NCBI GenBank assembly: GCA_012518155.1
Contig: JAAYTC010000037.1
Location: forward strand, 1 to 6,097
DNA from: Bacteroidales bacterium
GTDB lineage: Bacteria > Bacteroidota > Bacteroidia > Bacteroidales > Dysgonomonadaceae
Length of the DNA: 6,097 nucleotides
Direction: 5' to 3'
Under the pieces are notes generated by a model, which made no database searches, was not told the DNA's origin, and worked only from the letters and a program-made list of their open reading frames with translations. Below are positions 1-5,924 of the stretch, piece by piece. How positions within the stretch are numbered: position 1 is the first letter of the stretch; each line of letters starts with the position of its first letter. The translations under genes and the position numbers were made by a program.

Positions 1-494
1 CGCTACCTAACTGTAGCGAATGCCCGCTTAGCCATACATGCCTGGCCCTTGCTAAAAACCGGGTAGCCCACCACCCGGTTACACGAAAGAAGAATAAAGT
101 ACGGAAGCGCTACTTCAGCTATTTCCACGTGGTACATAATGGCTCCACGTATATCAGTCGGAGAGTGAAGCAGGATATTTGGAAAAACCTGTATGAATTC
201 CCCTTGGTGGAAACAACCGGGCCGGTCGGAATCGAAGGGTTGATAAAAAACGATGATTTTACCACGCTCTTCGGAACCATTCCATCCTTGAACATCGAAT
301 TGGCTGATAAATTCGAGCATGTACTTTCGCATCAGGTGATTTCCGCTCATTTTTATAAAGTTATCATCCCACGAGAAGCCACTTTCGAAACGGGGGGAAA
401 ATTCCATCGAATCGATCATGCACAGCTAGACAACTACCCTATTTCCAGACTCATAAGCAAATACCTTGAATCCTCAAGTGATTCGTGTGGCTAA
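1..494 (+). CDS. mutY: Adenine DNA glycosylase MutY, 3' part (5' end outside window)
   Basis: This is the C-terminal 163 residues of MutY, the base-excision-repair glycosylase that removes adenine mispaired with 8-oxoguanine. The frame is open from base 3 and ends in TAA at 492-494. The sequence PNCSECPLSHTC (codons 9-41) gives C-x2-C-x5-C, the last three cysteines of the MutY/endonuclease III [4Fe-4S] motif C-x6-C-x2-C-x5-C; the first cysteine and the catalytic HhH domain lie before the window. From about residue 35 follows the MutT-like C-terminal domain used to recognise 8-oxoG, with a recognisable IWKNLYEFPL segment. The LSH at 324-332 sits where many MutY proteins have the FSH loop; from memory the Leu form occurs in Bacteroidota. 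The reading frame is intact to its end. A GTG at 129 could be mistaken for a start, but the Fe-S motif in the same frame upstream shows it is internal. Confidence 0.95.
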   Translation, partial: LPNCSECPLSHTCLALAKNRVAHHPVTRKKNKVRKRYFSYFHVVHNGSTYISRRVKQDIWKNLYEFPLVETTGPVGIEGLIKNDDFTTLFGTIPSLNIELADKFEHVLSHQVISAHFYKVIIPREATFETGGKFHRIDHAQLDNYPISRLISKYLESSSDSCG

Positions 495-517
495 TTGCAA
501 AAAAATGATTAATTTTG
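486..517 (+). promoter_or_regulatory. Predicted Bacteroidota-type promoter of ssb
   Basis: The -7 element TAATTTTG (510-517) matches TAnnTTTG exactly. The -33 element TGTG (486-489) matches TTTG at 3 of 4 positions, with a 20-base spacer. It overlaps the last codons of mutY. Transcription would start near 521, giving a leader of about 36 bases before the ssb ATG. I see no terminator after mutY, so read-through from mutY is also likely. Confidence 0.55.
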
Positions 518-556
518 CTTTGATAGTAAAATATTTAAATCCAAAAATTTTAGATT

Positions 557-1000
557 ATGTCGGTGAACAAAGTTATTTTAGTAGGAAACGTGGGGAAAGA
601 CCCGGAAATGAAGTATTTCGACAATGATGTGGCAAAAGCCAGCTTTTCGTTGGCAACGAGTGAGAGAGGATACACCACTTCCAGCGGGACACAAGTGCCC
701 GAGCGGACAGAGTGGCATAACATAGTGTGCTGGAGGGGACTCGCTCAGATCACGGAGAAATTTGTTAAAAAAGGTACGCTGCTTTACATTGAAGGGAAAA
801 TCCGTTCGCGGTCGTATGACGACCAAAGTGGAGTAAAGCGATACATCACGGAAGTAGTGGCTGATAGCCTGGAGCTGTTAAGCCGTAAGCCTTCGGGCAA
901 CGATGAGGAAGATAGAACCTCTCCGGCTCCTTCGAGCAGCACGGATGGGCCGATCGAAAGCAAGGATGAAAGTTCCGAGGTTGATGATTTGCCGTTTTAA
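557..1000 (+). CDS. ssb: Single-stranded DNA-binding protein SSB
   Basis: This 147-residue protein coats single-stranded DNA during replication, recombination and repair and recruits partner enzymes through its tail. The OB fold covers residues 1 to about 109: it opens MSVNKVILVGNVGKDPE, has the conserved TEWHNIVCW segment with Trp53 and Trp59, and continues with KFVKKGTLLYIEGKI. A flexible linker rich in Ser, Pro, Glu and Asp follows (about 110-140). The protein ends in the acidic tip DDLPF (143-147), the partner-binding peptide, so it is complete. The ATG start begins the standard N-terminus. No clear Shine-Dalgarno sequence precedes it; the upstream region is A/T-rich, as usual in Bacteroidota. 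It lies 62 bases after mutY in the same direction, and the next promoter overlaps its final codons. Confidence 0.98.
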   Translation: MSVNKVILVGNVGKDPEMKYFDNDVAKASFSLATSERGYTTSSGTQVPERTEWHNIVCWRGLAQITEKFVKKGTLLYIEGKIRSRSYDDQSGVKRYITEVVADSLELLSRKPSGNDEEDRTSPAPSSSTDGPIESKDESSEVDDLPF

Positions 1001-1019
1001 ATAAAACATCGTATTTTTG
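988..1019 (+). promoter_or_regulatory. Predicted promoter of gldE-PPTase, overlapping the ssb 3' end
   Basis: TTTG (988-991), a 20-base spacer and TATTTTTG (1012-1019) match the Bacteroidota consensus TTTG...TAnnTTTG at every defined position. The -33 element lies inside the codons for the DDLPF tail of SSB. If the -7 box ends near position -4, transcription starts at about 1023, which is the first base of a long inverted repeat. The spacer contains ATAAAACAT (1001-1009), also an arm of the repeat cluster described separately. Confidence 0.7.
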
Positions 1020-1069
1020 CAGGAGAATGTTTTATCTATTTGTTGAATATCAAACGATAAAACATTCTC
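1001..1069 (+). repeat. Three-arm inverted/direct repeat between ssb and gldE; predicted 5'-UTR hairpin
   Basis: GAGAATGTTTTATC (1023-1036) and GATAAAACATTCTC (1056-1069) form a perfect 14-bp inverted repeat. Inside it, TTTG (1039-1042) and CAAA (1051-1054) can add four pairs beyond a small asymmetric internal loop, leaving an 8-base loop. A third arm, ATAAAACAT (1001-1009), directly repeats 1057-1065 and is complementary to 1027-1035. In DNA, arms one and two flank the -7 box. In RNA, the 14-bp hairpin would sit at the very 5' end of the gldE message. No U-run follows the stem, so it does not look like a terminator of ssb. The function is unknown: an mRNA-stabilising 5' hairpin or an operator are the readings I would consider. 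Confidence 0.8.
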
Positions 1070-1093
1070 TCTGTCTCACTAAATTATCGCCAA

Positions 1094-2440
1094 TTGGACC
1101 CTGACCCTTTATCATTGTCGCACGTTCTCCTGCAGGCATTCGTGCCCGCGGCATTTGATTTTTTTTTAACAGCGTTCCTCCTGCTGCTTATCGTGTTGAA
1201 CGCGCTTATTTCGGGATCGGAGGTCGCTTTTTTCTCCATTGAGCAAAATCAACCGGACAACTTCGATACCGCGAAAGAAACAAAAAGAGATCGGATAACC
1301 CATCTCCTCCATAAACCGGAGAAGCTTCTTGCCTCGATTGTTATCACGAATAACTTTTTGAATATCACGATCACCGTACTCATCATCTACCTGTTAAACA
1401 GGCTTCCCTATTTCGCGGGTCACCCTGCAGAAACCTTGTTTCTCGAAATCATCATCGCGATTATCGTGGTTTTGCTCTTTGTAGAAATCATTCCTAAAAT
1501 GCATGCCTCCCATAATCCTGTACGGTTTGCAGAGAGAAACGCGACCCTCATTTACGCGATTCACAAAATGATGAGCCCGCTCTCGGTTTTGATGGTGAAA
1601 AGTGCCACATCCATCAACCACTCATTTACTCCCAAGAGGCACGACATATCGGTAGACGACCTTTCAAAAGCCCTAGAGATAACCTCAAACGAGATAACGC
1701 GTGAGCAAGAAAAGGAGATGCTGGAAGGTATCATCCGATTCAGGGATAAAACGGTGAATGATATTTTTATTTCGAGGAGCGACATGGTAGCGATAGAGGC
1801 TCGTACCCCCTTTAACGAGGTGATCGACTTTATCGTGGATGCCGGATTCTCGCGTATTCCTATTTTCGATGAGAACCCTGACAATATCAGGGGAATCCTT
1901 TACGTGAAGGATCTACTGCCGCACTTGGGGAAAACAGGAGGATTTAACTGGCAGTCTCTTATCCGAACAGCCTACTTTGTGCCCGGAACGAAGCGGATAG
2001 ATGATCTTTTGGAAGAATTTCGTGCGCATAAAATCCATATGGCTATCGTAGTAGACGAGTACGGGGGCACTTCAGGACTGGTTACCATGGAAGATATTCT
2101 TGAAGAGATAGTAGGAGATATCAGTGACGAGTACGACGACGAACAACCCCTCTACTCGATGGCAGCCGACGGATCTTACCTTTTCGAGGGAAAGACTCCG
2201 TTAGAGGACTTCATAAAGATAACCGGTGTGAACGAAAAAGATTTCGAAGAAATGGCAGAGGATGTCGACACCCTGGCCGGGCTACTTTTAGAATTAAAAG
2301 GCGATTTTCCAAAAAGGAAAGAGAGTTTTACCTACAAAAAATACACGTTTCTCGCGGAGGATATGAGTAAGAAACGTATCACGACGGTTAGATTCGTCCC
2401 ACCCAAAAGCAAAATCACCGAGCAACAACAGCTAGTTTAG
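1094..2440 (+). CDS. gldE: GldE-like membrane protein: DUF21/CNNM, CBS pair and CorC_HlyC domains
   Basis: This 448-residue inner-membrane protein belongs to the hemolysin/CorC-type family called GldE in Bacteroidota. GldE was named in gliding flavobacteria, but the gene also occurs in non-gliding relatives and its biochemical role is unsettled; related CNNM/CorC proteins act in Mg2+ or metal export. Order of parts: a hydrophobic helix at about 20-38 followed by GSEVAFFSI (41-49); further hydrophobic stretches at about 80-101 and 114-133; two CBS domains at about 226-285 and 286-345, the second with VVDEYGGTSGLVTMEDILEE; and a CorC_HlyC domain at about 355-437. The expected FGExxPK-type motif reads FVEIIPK (129-135). 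The start is TTG at 1094: the frame opens at 1061, has no ATG before residue 136, and MDPDP resembles family N-termini as I remember them. The PPTase gene follows after 10 bases. Confidence 0.9.
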   Translation: MDPDPLSLSHVLLQAFVPAAFDFFLTAFLLLLIVLNALISGSEVAFFSIEQNQPDNFDTAKETKRDRITHLLHKPEKLLASIVITNNFLNITITVLIIYLLNRLPYFAGHPAETLFLEIIIAIIVVLLFVEIIPKMHASHNPVRFAERNATLIYAIHKMMSPLSVLMVKSATSINHSFTPKRHDISVDDLSKALEITSNEITREQEKEMLEGIIRFRDKTVNDIFISRSDMVAIEARTPFNEVIDFIVDAGFSRIPIFDENPDNIRGILYVKDLLPHLGKTGGFNWQSLIRTAYFVPGTKRIDDLLEEFRAHKIHMAIVVDEYGGTSGLVTMEDILEEIVGDISDEYDDEQPLYSMAADGSYLFEGKTPLEDFIKITGVNEKDFEEMAEDVDTLAGLLLELKGDFPKRKESFTYKKYTFLAEDMSKKRITTVRFVPPKSKITEQQQLV

Positions 2441-2450
2441 ATTAGATGTA

Positions 2451-3095
2451 ATGCTGATTAGAAAAGAACATACCGATACGAGCTGCCTCTTGGGCATTTG
2501 GAAAATGGAGGAGTCCCGCGAAGAACTACTAAAGTACTTTCCTGAACATTTACACCCGGAGGCCGTGGCATACACCGATAGCATACGATCGCGCAGAAGA
2601 TCTATTGAATGGCTTTCTACACGTGCGATGCTTTTCGTTCTCTTAAACGAGAGCAAAATAATTGAGTACCATCCCGATGGGCAACCATACCTTAGCGACC
2701 ATAGTTACCACATCAGCATCAGCCACACGAAAGAACATGCGGCGATCCTTCTTCACGATTCATCGCGGGTGGGCATAGATATTGAAGAGCGCTCGGAGCG
2801 AGTAAAAAAAATTGCAAGCAAGTTCATTTCGGAAAGAGAATATATCGATCCTTCCAAAAAAGTAATACACCAACTGTTACACTGGTCGGCAAAGGAAAGT
2901 CTGTTTAAGTTAATGAACGAGCGGGGAGTCGACTTTAAAAAACACTTACATGTTCACCCGTTCACCCCCTTGAAGAGAGGAATAATGAACGCGACTGAAA
3001 CTAAAACAGACTCGTCGCGTACGTTTCGTGTTCAGTACGAGGTGCATGATGAATATGTTCTCACCTGGTGCTCCGGTAACGGTGTGGCGCCATAA
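2451..3095 (+). CDS. 4'-phosphopantetheinyl transferase superfamily protein (Sfp-like)
   Basis: This 214-residue enzyme is predicted to transfer phosphopantetheine from coenzyme A to a serine on a carrier protein (acyl carrier or peptidyl carrier). Visible motifs in order: DGQPYL (76-81); HISISH (87-92), the usual nucleotide-side SxSH element; VGIDIEE (107-113), with Asp110 and Glu112 as predicted Mg2+ ligands; and WSAKESLFK (145-153), with Trp145, Lys148, Glu149 and Lys153, matching the family W-S/A-x-K-E-x3-K signature. The length fits Sfp-type rather than the short AcpS-type enzymes. It starts 10 bases after the gldE stop, with no promoter visible in between, so it is probably cotranscribed with gldE. 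No carrier-protein gene is visible in the window, so the substrate cannot be inferred here. The TAA stop overlaps the T-tract of the opposing tsf terminator. Confidence 0.92.
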   Translation: MLIRKEHTDTSCLLGIWKMEESREELLKYFPEHLHPEAVAYTDSIRSRRRSIEWLSTRAMLFVLLNESKIIEYHPDGQPYLSDHSYHISISHTKEHAAILLHDSSRVGIDIEERSERVKKIASKFISEREYIDPSKKVIHQLLHWSAKESLFKLMNERGVDFKKHLHVHPFTPLKRGIMNATETKTDSSRTFRVQYEVHDEYVLTWCSGNGVAP

Positions 3096-3125
3096 AAAAC
3101 GCCCCGAGGTTTTACCCACGAGGCG
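3094..3125 (-). terminator. Rho-independent terminator of the rplM-rpsI-rpsB-tsf operon
   Basis: Read on the minus strand, CGCCTCG (3125-3119) pairs with CGGGGCG (3106-3100) through six Watson-Crick pairs and one U-G pair, with a 12-base loop. Two further G-U pairs can extend the base of the stem. Six T follow directly (3099-3094). Read on the plus strand the same stem has a C-A mismatch and no U-run after it, so it favours stopping minus-strand transcription. The T-tract overlaps the TAA of the convergent PPTase gene. Confidence 0.85.
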
Positions 3126-3156
3126 CCTTAACACGTTTAATATAACACTTTACAGC

Positions 3157-3975
3157 TTATGCATTCAGTGAAACTCGTTTGAATGAAACAACTGTAAGCT
3201 CTTTGTCCCCTTCTTTAAGGAACTGTTCAATCGTTTTTTTAGGATCCTTCACGTACTCCTGCTGAAGCAAAGAGGACTCCTTGTAGAACTTCTGAAGAGA
3301 GCCTTCCGCGATCCTGTCTAACAGATTTTCCGGTTTGCCGGCTTCACGTGCCTTCTCGCGTGCTATCGACAACTCCTGTTCCTTTAATTCAGAAGGGATA
3401 CCCTCGGCGGTAACCGCGAGAGGGTTCATTGCTGCCACTTGCATAGCAATATCCTTCGCCACCTGTTCGTCCGTTTCTTTATTGAATCCGACGATAGTAC
3501 CCAACTTATTTCCCATGTGTATATAGGAAGCAACATAGGGAGCATCTATATATTCGTAAAAGCCCAGTTCCATCTTTTCGCCGGTCGCGGCCATTTTATC
3601 GGTAATCAGCTGAGAAATTGTTCCGTTTGGGAGCTCGATAGCGAGCAATTGCTCCAAGTTCTCGGGCTTATTAGCGATAGCAGCGTCGAGGAACTGCTCA
3701 GTAAGCGCGATGAAATCATCATTTTTAGCCACGAAATCTGTCTCACATTGCAATGCCACAATCGCGGCGAAACTACCGTCAGTTTTAGCTAACACGCACC
3801 CTTCCGACGCTTCGCGATCTTCACGCTTCGCGGCCACAGCCTGGCCTTTTTTACGGATAATCTCCATCGCTTTGTCGAAATCACCGTTTGCTTCGTTCAG
3901 CGCATTTTTGCAATCCATCATACCCGCTCCTGTCATTTTGCGGAGATGCTGGATATCTGCCATAGTAACTGCCAT
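3157..3975 (-). CDS. tsf: Translation elongation factor Ts (EF-Ts)
   Basis: EF-Ts is the cytoplasmic nucleotide exchange factor that releases GDP from EF-Tu. The 272-residue protein has the N-terminal UBA-like domain with LRKMTGAGMMDCKNAL (11-26) and the core signature TDFVAKN (79-85), the family TDFVARN-type motif that contacts EF-Tu. The C-terminal part includes IAMQVAAMNP (about 176-185), typical of the dimerisation/core domain. The length is close to the 283 residues of the E. coli protein; my recollection is that Bacteroides species carry a longer form, so this one may come from another lineage. MAVTMADI has a second Met at position 5, but the first ATG gives the usual family N-terminus. 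It lies 37 bases after rpsB, is the last gene of the operon and is followed by a hairpin terminator. Confidence 0.98.
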   Translation of the reverse strand: MAVTMADIQHLRKMTGAGMMDCKNALNEANGDFDKAMEIIRKKGQAVAAKREDREASEGCVLAKTDGSFAAIVALQCETDFVAKNDDFIALTEQFLDAAIANKPENLEQLLAIELPNGTISQLITDKMAATGEKMELGFYEYIDAPYVASYIHMGNKLGTIVGFNKETDEQVAKDIAMQVAAMNPLAVTAEGIPSELKEQELSIAREKAREAGKPENLLDRIAEGSLQKFYKESSLLQQEYVKDPKKTIEQFLKEGDKELTVVSFKRVSLNA

Positions 3976-4012
3976 ATTTTTATTTCCTTGTTTTAAAGTT
4001 CATTAATTAGAA

Positions 4013-4870
4013 TTACTCCTCTGCATCCTCTTCTTTCGAGAACTTGCTTACGACGGCCGCTTTCATCGCTTCTGAATCCTCTTTCTTCACGCGCTCTTTT
4101 TTAGCGGCTCTCGATTTACGCTCTCTGCGTTGGGGTGCCTCATCGTCTTGTTGCTCGGCTGCCGCGGCATCTGCCTTCTCCACTTTGCGCTCGTCTAATC
4201 CCTCTTTTATGGCATCTGTCACGAAATTCACGATCATTTCAATGGACTTCGTGGCATCGTCGTTCGCGGGAATCACGAATTCGATATTCGAGGGATCCGA
4301 GTTGGTATCCACGATCGCGAATACCGGTATACCCAAGCGCTCGGCCTCTTTTACTGCAATTTGCTCCTTCATCACGTCAACCACGAAAAGGGCAGACGGG
4401 AGTCGGGTTAAGTCTTGGATCGATCCCAGGGTTCTCTCAAGTTTCGCGCGTTGACGGGTTACTTGCAATTTTTCACGCTTCGACAGCGTGTCGAATGTCC
4501 CGTCCTTAATCATCTTGTCGATGTTACTCATCTTTTTAACCGCTTTGCGAATAGTGGGAAAGTTCGTAAGCATGCCCCCGGGCCAACGCACGATAACGTA
4601 GGGCATATTCACGCTTTGTGCTTTTTCTTCAACCACCGGCTTCGCTTGCTTCTTGGTGGCGACAAAGAGTATTTTCTTTCCTGATTTAGCGATCTTCTTT
4701 AATGCCGATGCGGCCTCTTCTGCTTTCGCGATTGTTTTATAGAGATCGATGATGTGAATCCCGTTGCGCTCCATGAAAATGTAGGGAGACATCGCGGGAT
4801 TCCATTTTCTTTTCAAGTGGCCGAAGTGGGCTCCAGCCTCTAAAAGTTGGTCAAATTCTAATTTTGCCAT
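4013..4870 (-). CDS. rpsB: 30S ribosomal protein uS2
   Basis: Ribosomal protein S2 binds the back of the 30S subunit late in assembly and helps anchor bS1 where present. The 285-residue protein starts MAKLEFDQLLEAGAHFGHLK and contains the S2 elements RKWNPAMSPYIFMERNGIHIIDL (split here as residues 21-43), RWPGGMLTN (95-103), TLGSIQDLTRLPSALFVVD (147-165) and IPVFAIVDTNSDP (181-193). It is longer than the E. coli protein (about 240) because of a Lys/Glu/Ala-rich, probably disordered tail from about residue 228 to 285; such tails are common in Bacteroidota S2 as I recall. It is followed after 37 bases by tsf, the standard rpsB-tsf pair. Only an A/T-rich stretch precedes its ATG; the strong Shine-Dalgarno-like sequence upstream is too far away to serve it directly. 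Confidence 0.98.
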   Translation of the reverse strand: MAKLEFDQLLEAGAHFGHLKRKWNPAMSPYIFMERNGIHIIDLYKTIAKAEEAASALKKIAKSGKKILFVATKKQAKPVVEEKAQSVNMPYVIVRWPGGMLTNFPTIRKAVKKMSNIDKMIKDGTFDTLSKREKLQVTRQRAKLERTLGSIQDLTRLPSALFVVDVMKEQIAVKEAERLGIPVFAIVDTNSDPSNIEFVIPANDDATKSIEMIVNFVTDAIKEGLDERKVEKADAAAAEQQDDEAPQRRERKSRAAKKERVKKEDSEAMKAAVVSKFSKEEDAEE

Positions 4871-4904
4871 GTTTGTTATTAATAATTCGTTTACATTCTT
4901 TTTC

Positions 4905-5040
4905 TAAACCGAATTGCAAGGTAAACTCCTCCTTTATCGATAGTTATTTTCAGGTTATACCGGCAGTGTCCTTGCAATTTAGATACTAAACGCGATTGCC
5001 GATTGTACGGCACTATAATCACTGCATGCACCACGGTTTA
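4905..5040 (-). promoter_or_regulatory. Candidate structured rpsB mRNA leader (possible S2 autoregulatory element)
   Basis: The 210 bases between rpsI and rpsB hold no gene of normal size but can fold. On the minus strand TAAACCG (5040-5034) pairs perfectly with CGGTTTA (4911-4905), and AATTGCAAGG (4979-4970) pairs perfectly with CCTTGCAATT (4921-4912). The two 3' strands are contiguous, so the stems could stack. Between the two 5' strands, GTGAT/ATCGC (5022-5018 with 4996-4992) and TGCCG/CGGCA (5012-5008 with 5001-4997) make an irregular hairpin with a 6-base loop. I found no TAnnTTTG promoter in the gap, so the element is probably part of the long operon transcript. S2 autoregulates its operon through a leader in gammaproteobacteria; extension to this unrelated sequence is inference. 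Confidence 0.55.
4928..4935 (-). promoter_or_regulatory. Isolated strong Shine-Dalgarno-like sequence in the rpsB leader
   Basis: AAAGGAGG on the minus strand matches the anti-Shine-Dalgarno complement over eight bases but ends 57 bases before the rpsB ATG, far outside normal spacing. It lies in the loop of the 10-bp leader stem. Eight bases after it stands TTG (4919-4917), which would open a 22-codon reading frame ending in TGA at 4853-4851 and overlapping the rpsB start out of frame. Whether anything is translated from it is unknown. Confidence 0.45.
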
Positions 5041-5080
5041 ATGAATCCAATAGGAACATGAATCGTGTGCACCCAGAAAC

Positions 5081-5467
5081 TTAACGTTTCGAGAACTGGA
5101 ATTTCTTTCTTGCTCCAGGTTGTCCCGGTTTTTTCCGTTCAACCACGCGAGGATCGCGCGTTATAAAGCCTTCGGCCCGTAAGACAGATTTATCATCGGG
5201 ATTAACTTTAACCAATGCACGGGAAATACCTAGCCGGGCTGCTTCCGCTTGCCCCTTGTAGCCTCCCCCTTGCAGGTTGATTCGTATATCATACTTGTCG
5301 AGTACTTCAAGTTTGCTTAGCGGCTGTTTCACGATAAACTGAAGGATCGATGACGGGAAGTATTCCACGATATCGCGTTTGTTAATCGTGATTTTACCTG
5401 TCCCTTCCGACAAGAAAACCCGGGCTACCGCGGCTTTACGCCTTCCTATTGCGTTAATTGCTTCCAT
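5081..5467 (-). CDS. rpsI: 30S ribosomal protein uS9
   Basis: Ribosomal protein S9 sits in the head of the 30S subunit, and its C-terminal tail reaches the P-site tRNA. The 128-residue protein begins MEAINAIGRRKAAVARV and contains the family signature GGGYKGQAEAARLGISRAL (67-85). It ends in a basic tail KKFQFSKR, whose terminal Ser-Lys-Arg is the near-universal S9 ending, so it is complete. Its ATG follows the rplM stop codon after a single base, the usual rplM-rpsI pair, which suggests translational coupling. After its stop comes the 210-base structured leader of rpsB. Confidence 0.98.
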   Translation of the reverse strand: MEAINAIGRRKAAVARVFLSEGTGKITINKRDIVEYFPSSILQFIVKQPLSKLEVLDKYDIRINLQGGGYKGQAEAARLGISRALVKVNPDDKSVLRAEGFITRDPRVVERKKPGQPGARKKFQFSKR

Positions 5468-5468
5468 A

Positions 5469-5924
5469 TTATAAAAGTGTATTGATATCTATTTTTTTGG
5501 GTTTTTGTGCCTGATGTGGATGCGTATCGCCTGCATACACGAACATGTTATTAATAAGTGCTGCACCGAGTCGGTTTTTGGGCAACATCCCCTTCACCAC
5601 TTTTCTAAAAAGTCGATCGGGACCCTTCGCCATCAGCTGAGCCGGCGTGTACTCTTTCTGCCCCCCGGGATAGCCCGAATAGCGATAATAAACTCGATCT
5701 GTCCATTTACTTCCGGACAGTTCCACTTTATCTGCATTCAATATGATCACATTGTCTCCACAATCAACATGGGGAGTAAAGCTTGGCTTGTATTTCCCTC
5801 TCAGCAATTTAGCCACTTTAGAACAGAGGCGACCTAGCGACTGCCCAGTGGCGTCGATTTCAACCCACTCTTTTTGAGCCGTTTCTTTATTTACAGAAAT
5901 GGTTTTGTAACTTAACGTATCCAT
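5469..5924 (-). CDS. rplM: 50S ribosomal protein uL13
   Basis: Ribosomal protein L13 is an early-assembling 23S rRNA-binding protein of the large subunit. The 151-residue protein shows the expected elements: WVEIDATGQSLGRLCSKVAKLLRGK (20-44, with the GRLxS turn), HVDCGDNVIILNADKVELSG (52-71) and the signature KVVKGMLPKNRLG (108-120), followed by VYAGDTHPHQAQKP. The length is slightly above the E. coli 142 residues owing to a short N-terminal extension. The ATG at 5924 is preceded by an A/T-rich sequence without a Shine-Dalgarno motif. It is the first gene of the four-gene ribosomal operon. Confidence 0.98.
   Translation of the reverse strand: MDTLSYKTISVNKETAQKEWVEIDATGQSLGRLCSKVAKLLRGKYKPSFTPHVDCGDNVIILNADKVELSGSKWTDRVYYRYSGYPGGQKEYTPAQLMAKGPDRLFRKVVKGMLPKNRLGAALINNMFVYAGDTHPHQAQKPKKIDINTLL

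Noticed and set aside
3..419. Minus-strand 138-codon open frame at the left edge
   Set aside because: It is antisense to the MutY C-terminal region, whose Fe-S cysteines and MutT-like domain are unmistakable.
1020..1075. The 14-bp inverted repeat as a Rho-independent terminator of ssb
   Set aside because: The stem is A/T-rich and is followed by a mixed TCTCTGTCTC tail, not a U-run. The predicted promoter places it at the start of the next transcript.
1394..1884. Two minus-strand open frames inside gldE
   Set aside because: Both are antisense to the continuous GldE frame and show no domain of their own.
3335..4006. Plus-strand open frames opposite tsf
   Set aside because: They are antisense shadows of a complete EF-Ts gene with no recognisable motif and no promoter.
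4044..4684. Plus-strand open frames (89-136 codons) opposite rpsB
   Set aside because: They lie antisense to a certain rpsB gene, overlap one another in different frames, and have the Ser/Arg-rich compositions typical of shadow frames.
4871..5080. A separate promoter for rpsB-tsf in the leader
   Set aside because: I looked for TAnnTTTG on the minus strand across the gap and found no match with a suitable upstream TTTG; the nearest sequences miss defined bases.
5505..5837. Plus-strand 110-codon open frame opposite rplM
   Set aside because: It is a shadow of the complete uL13 gene.
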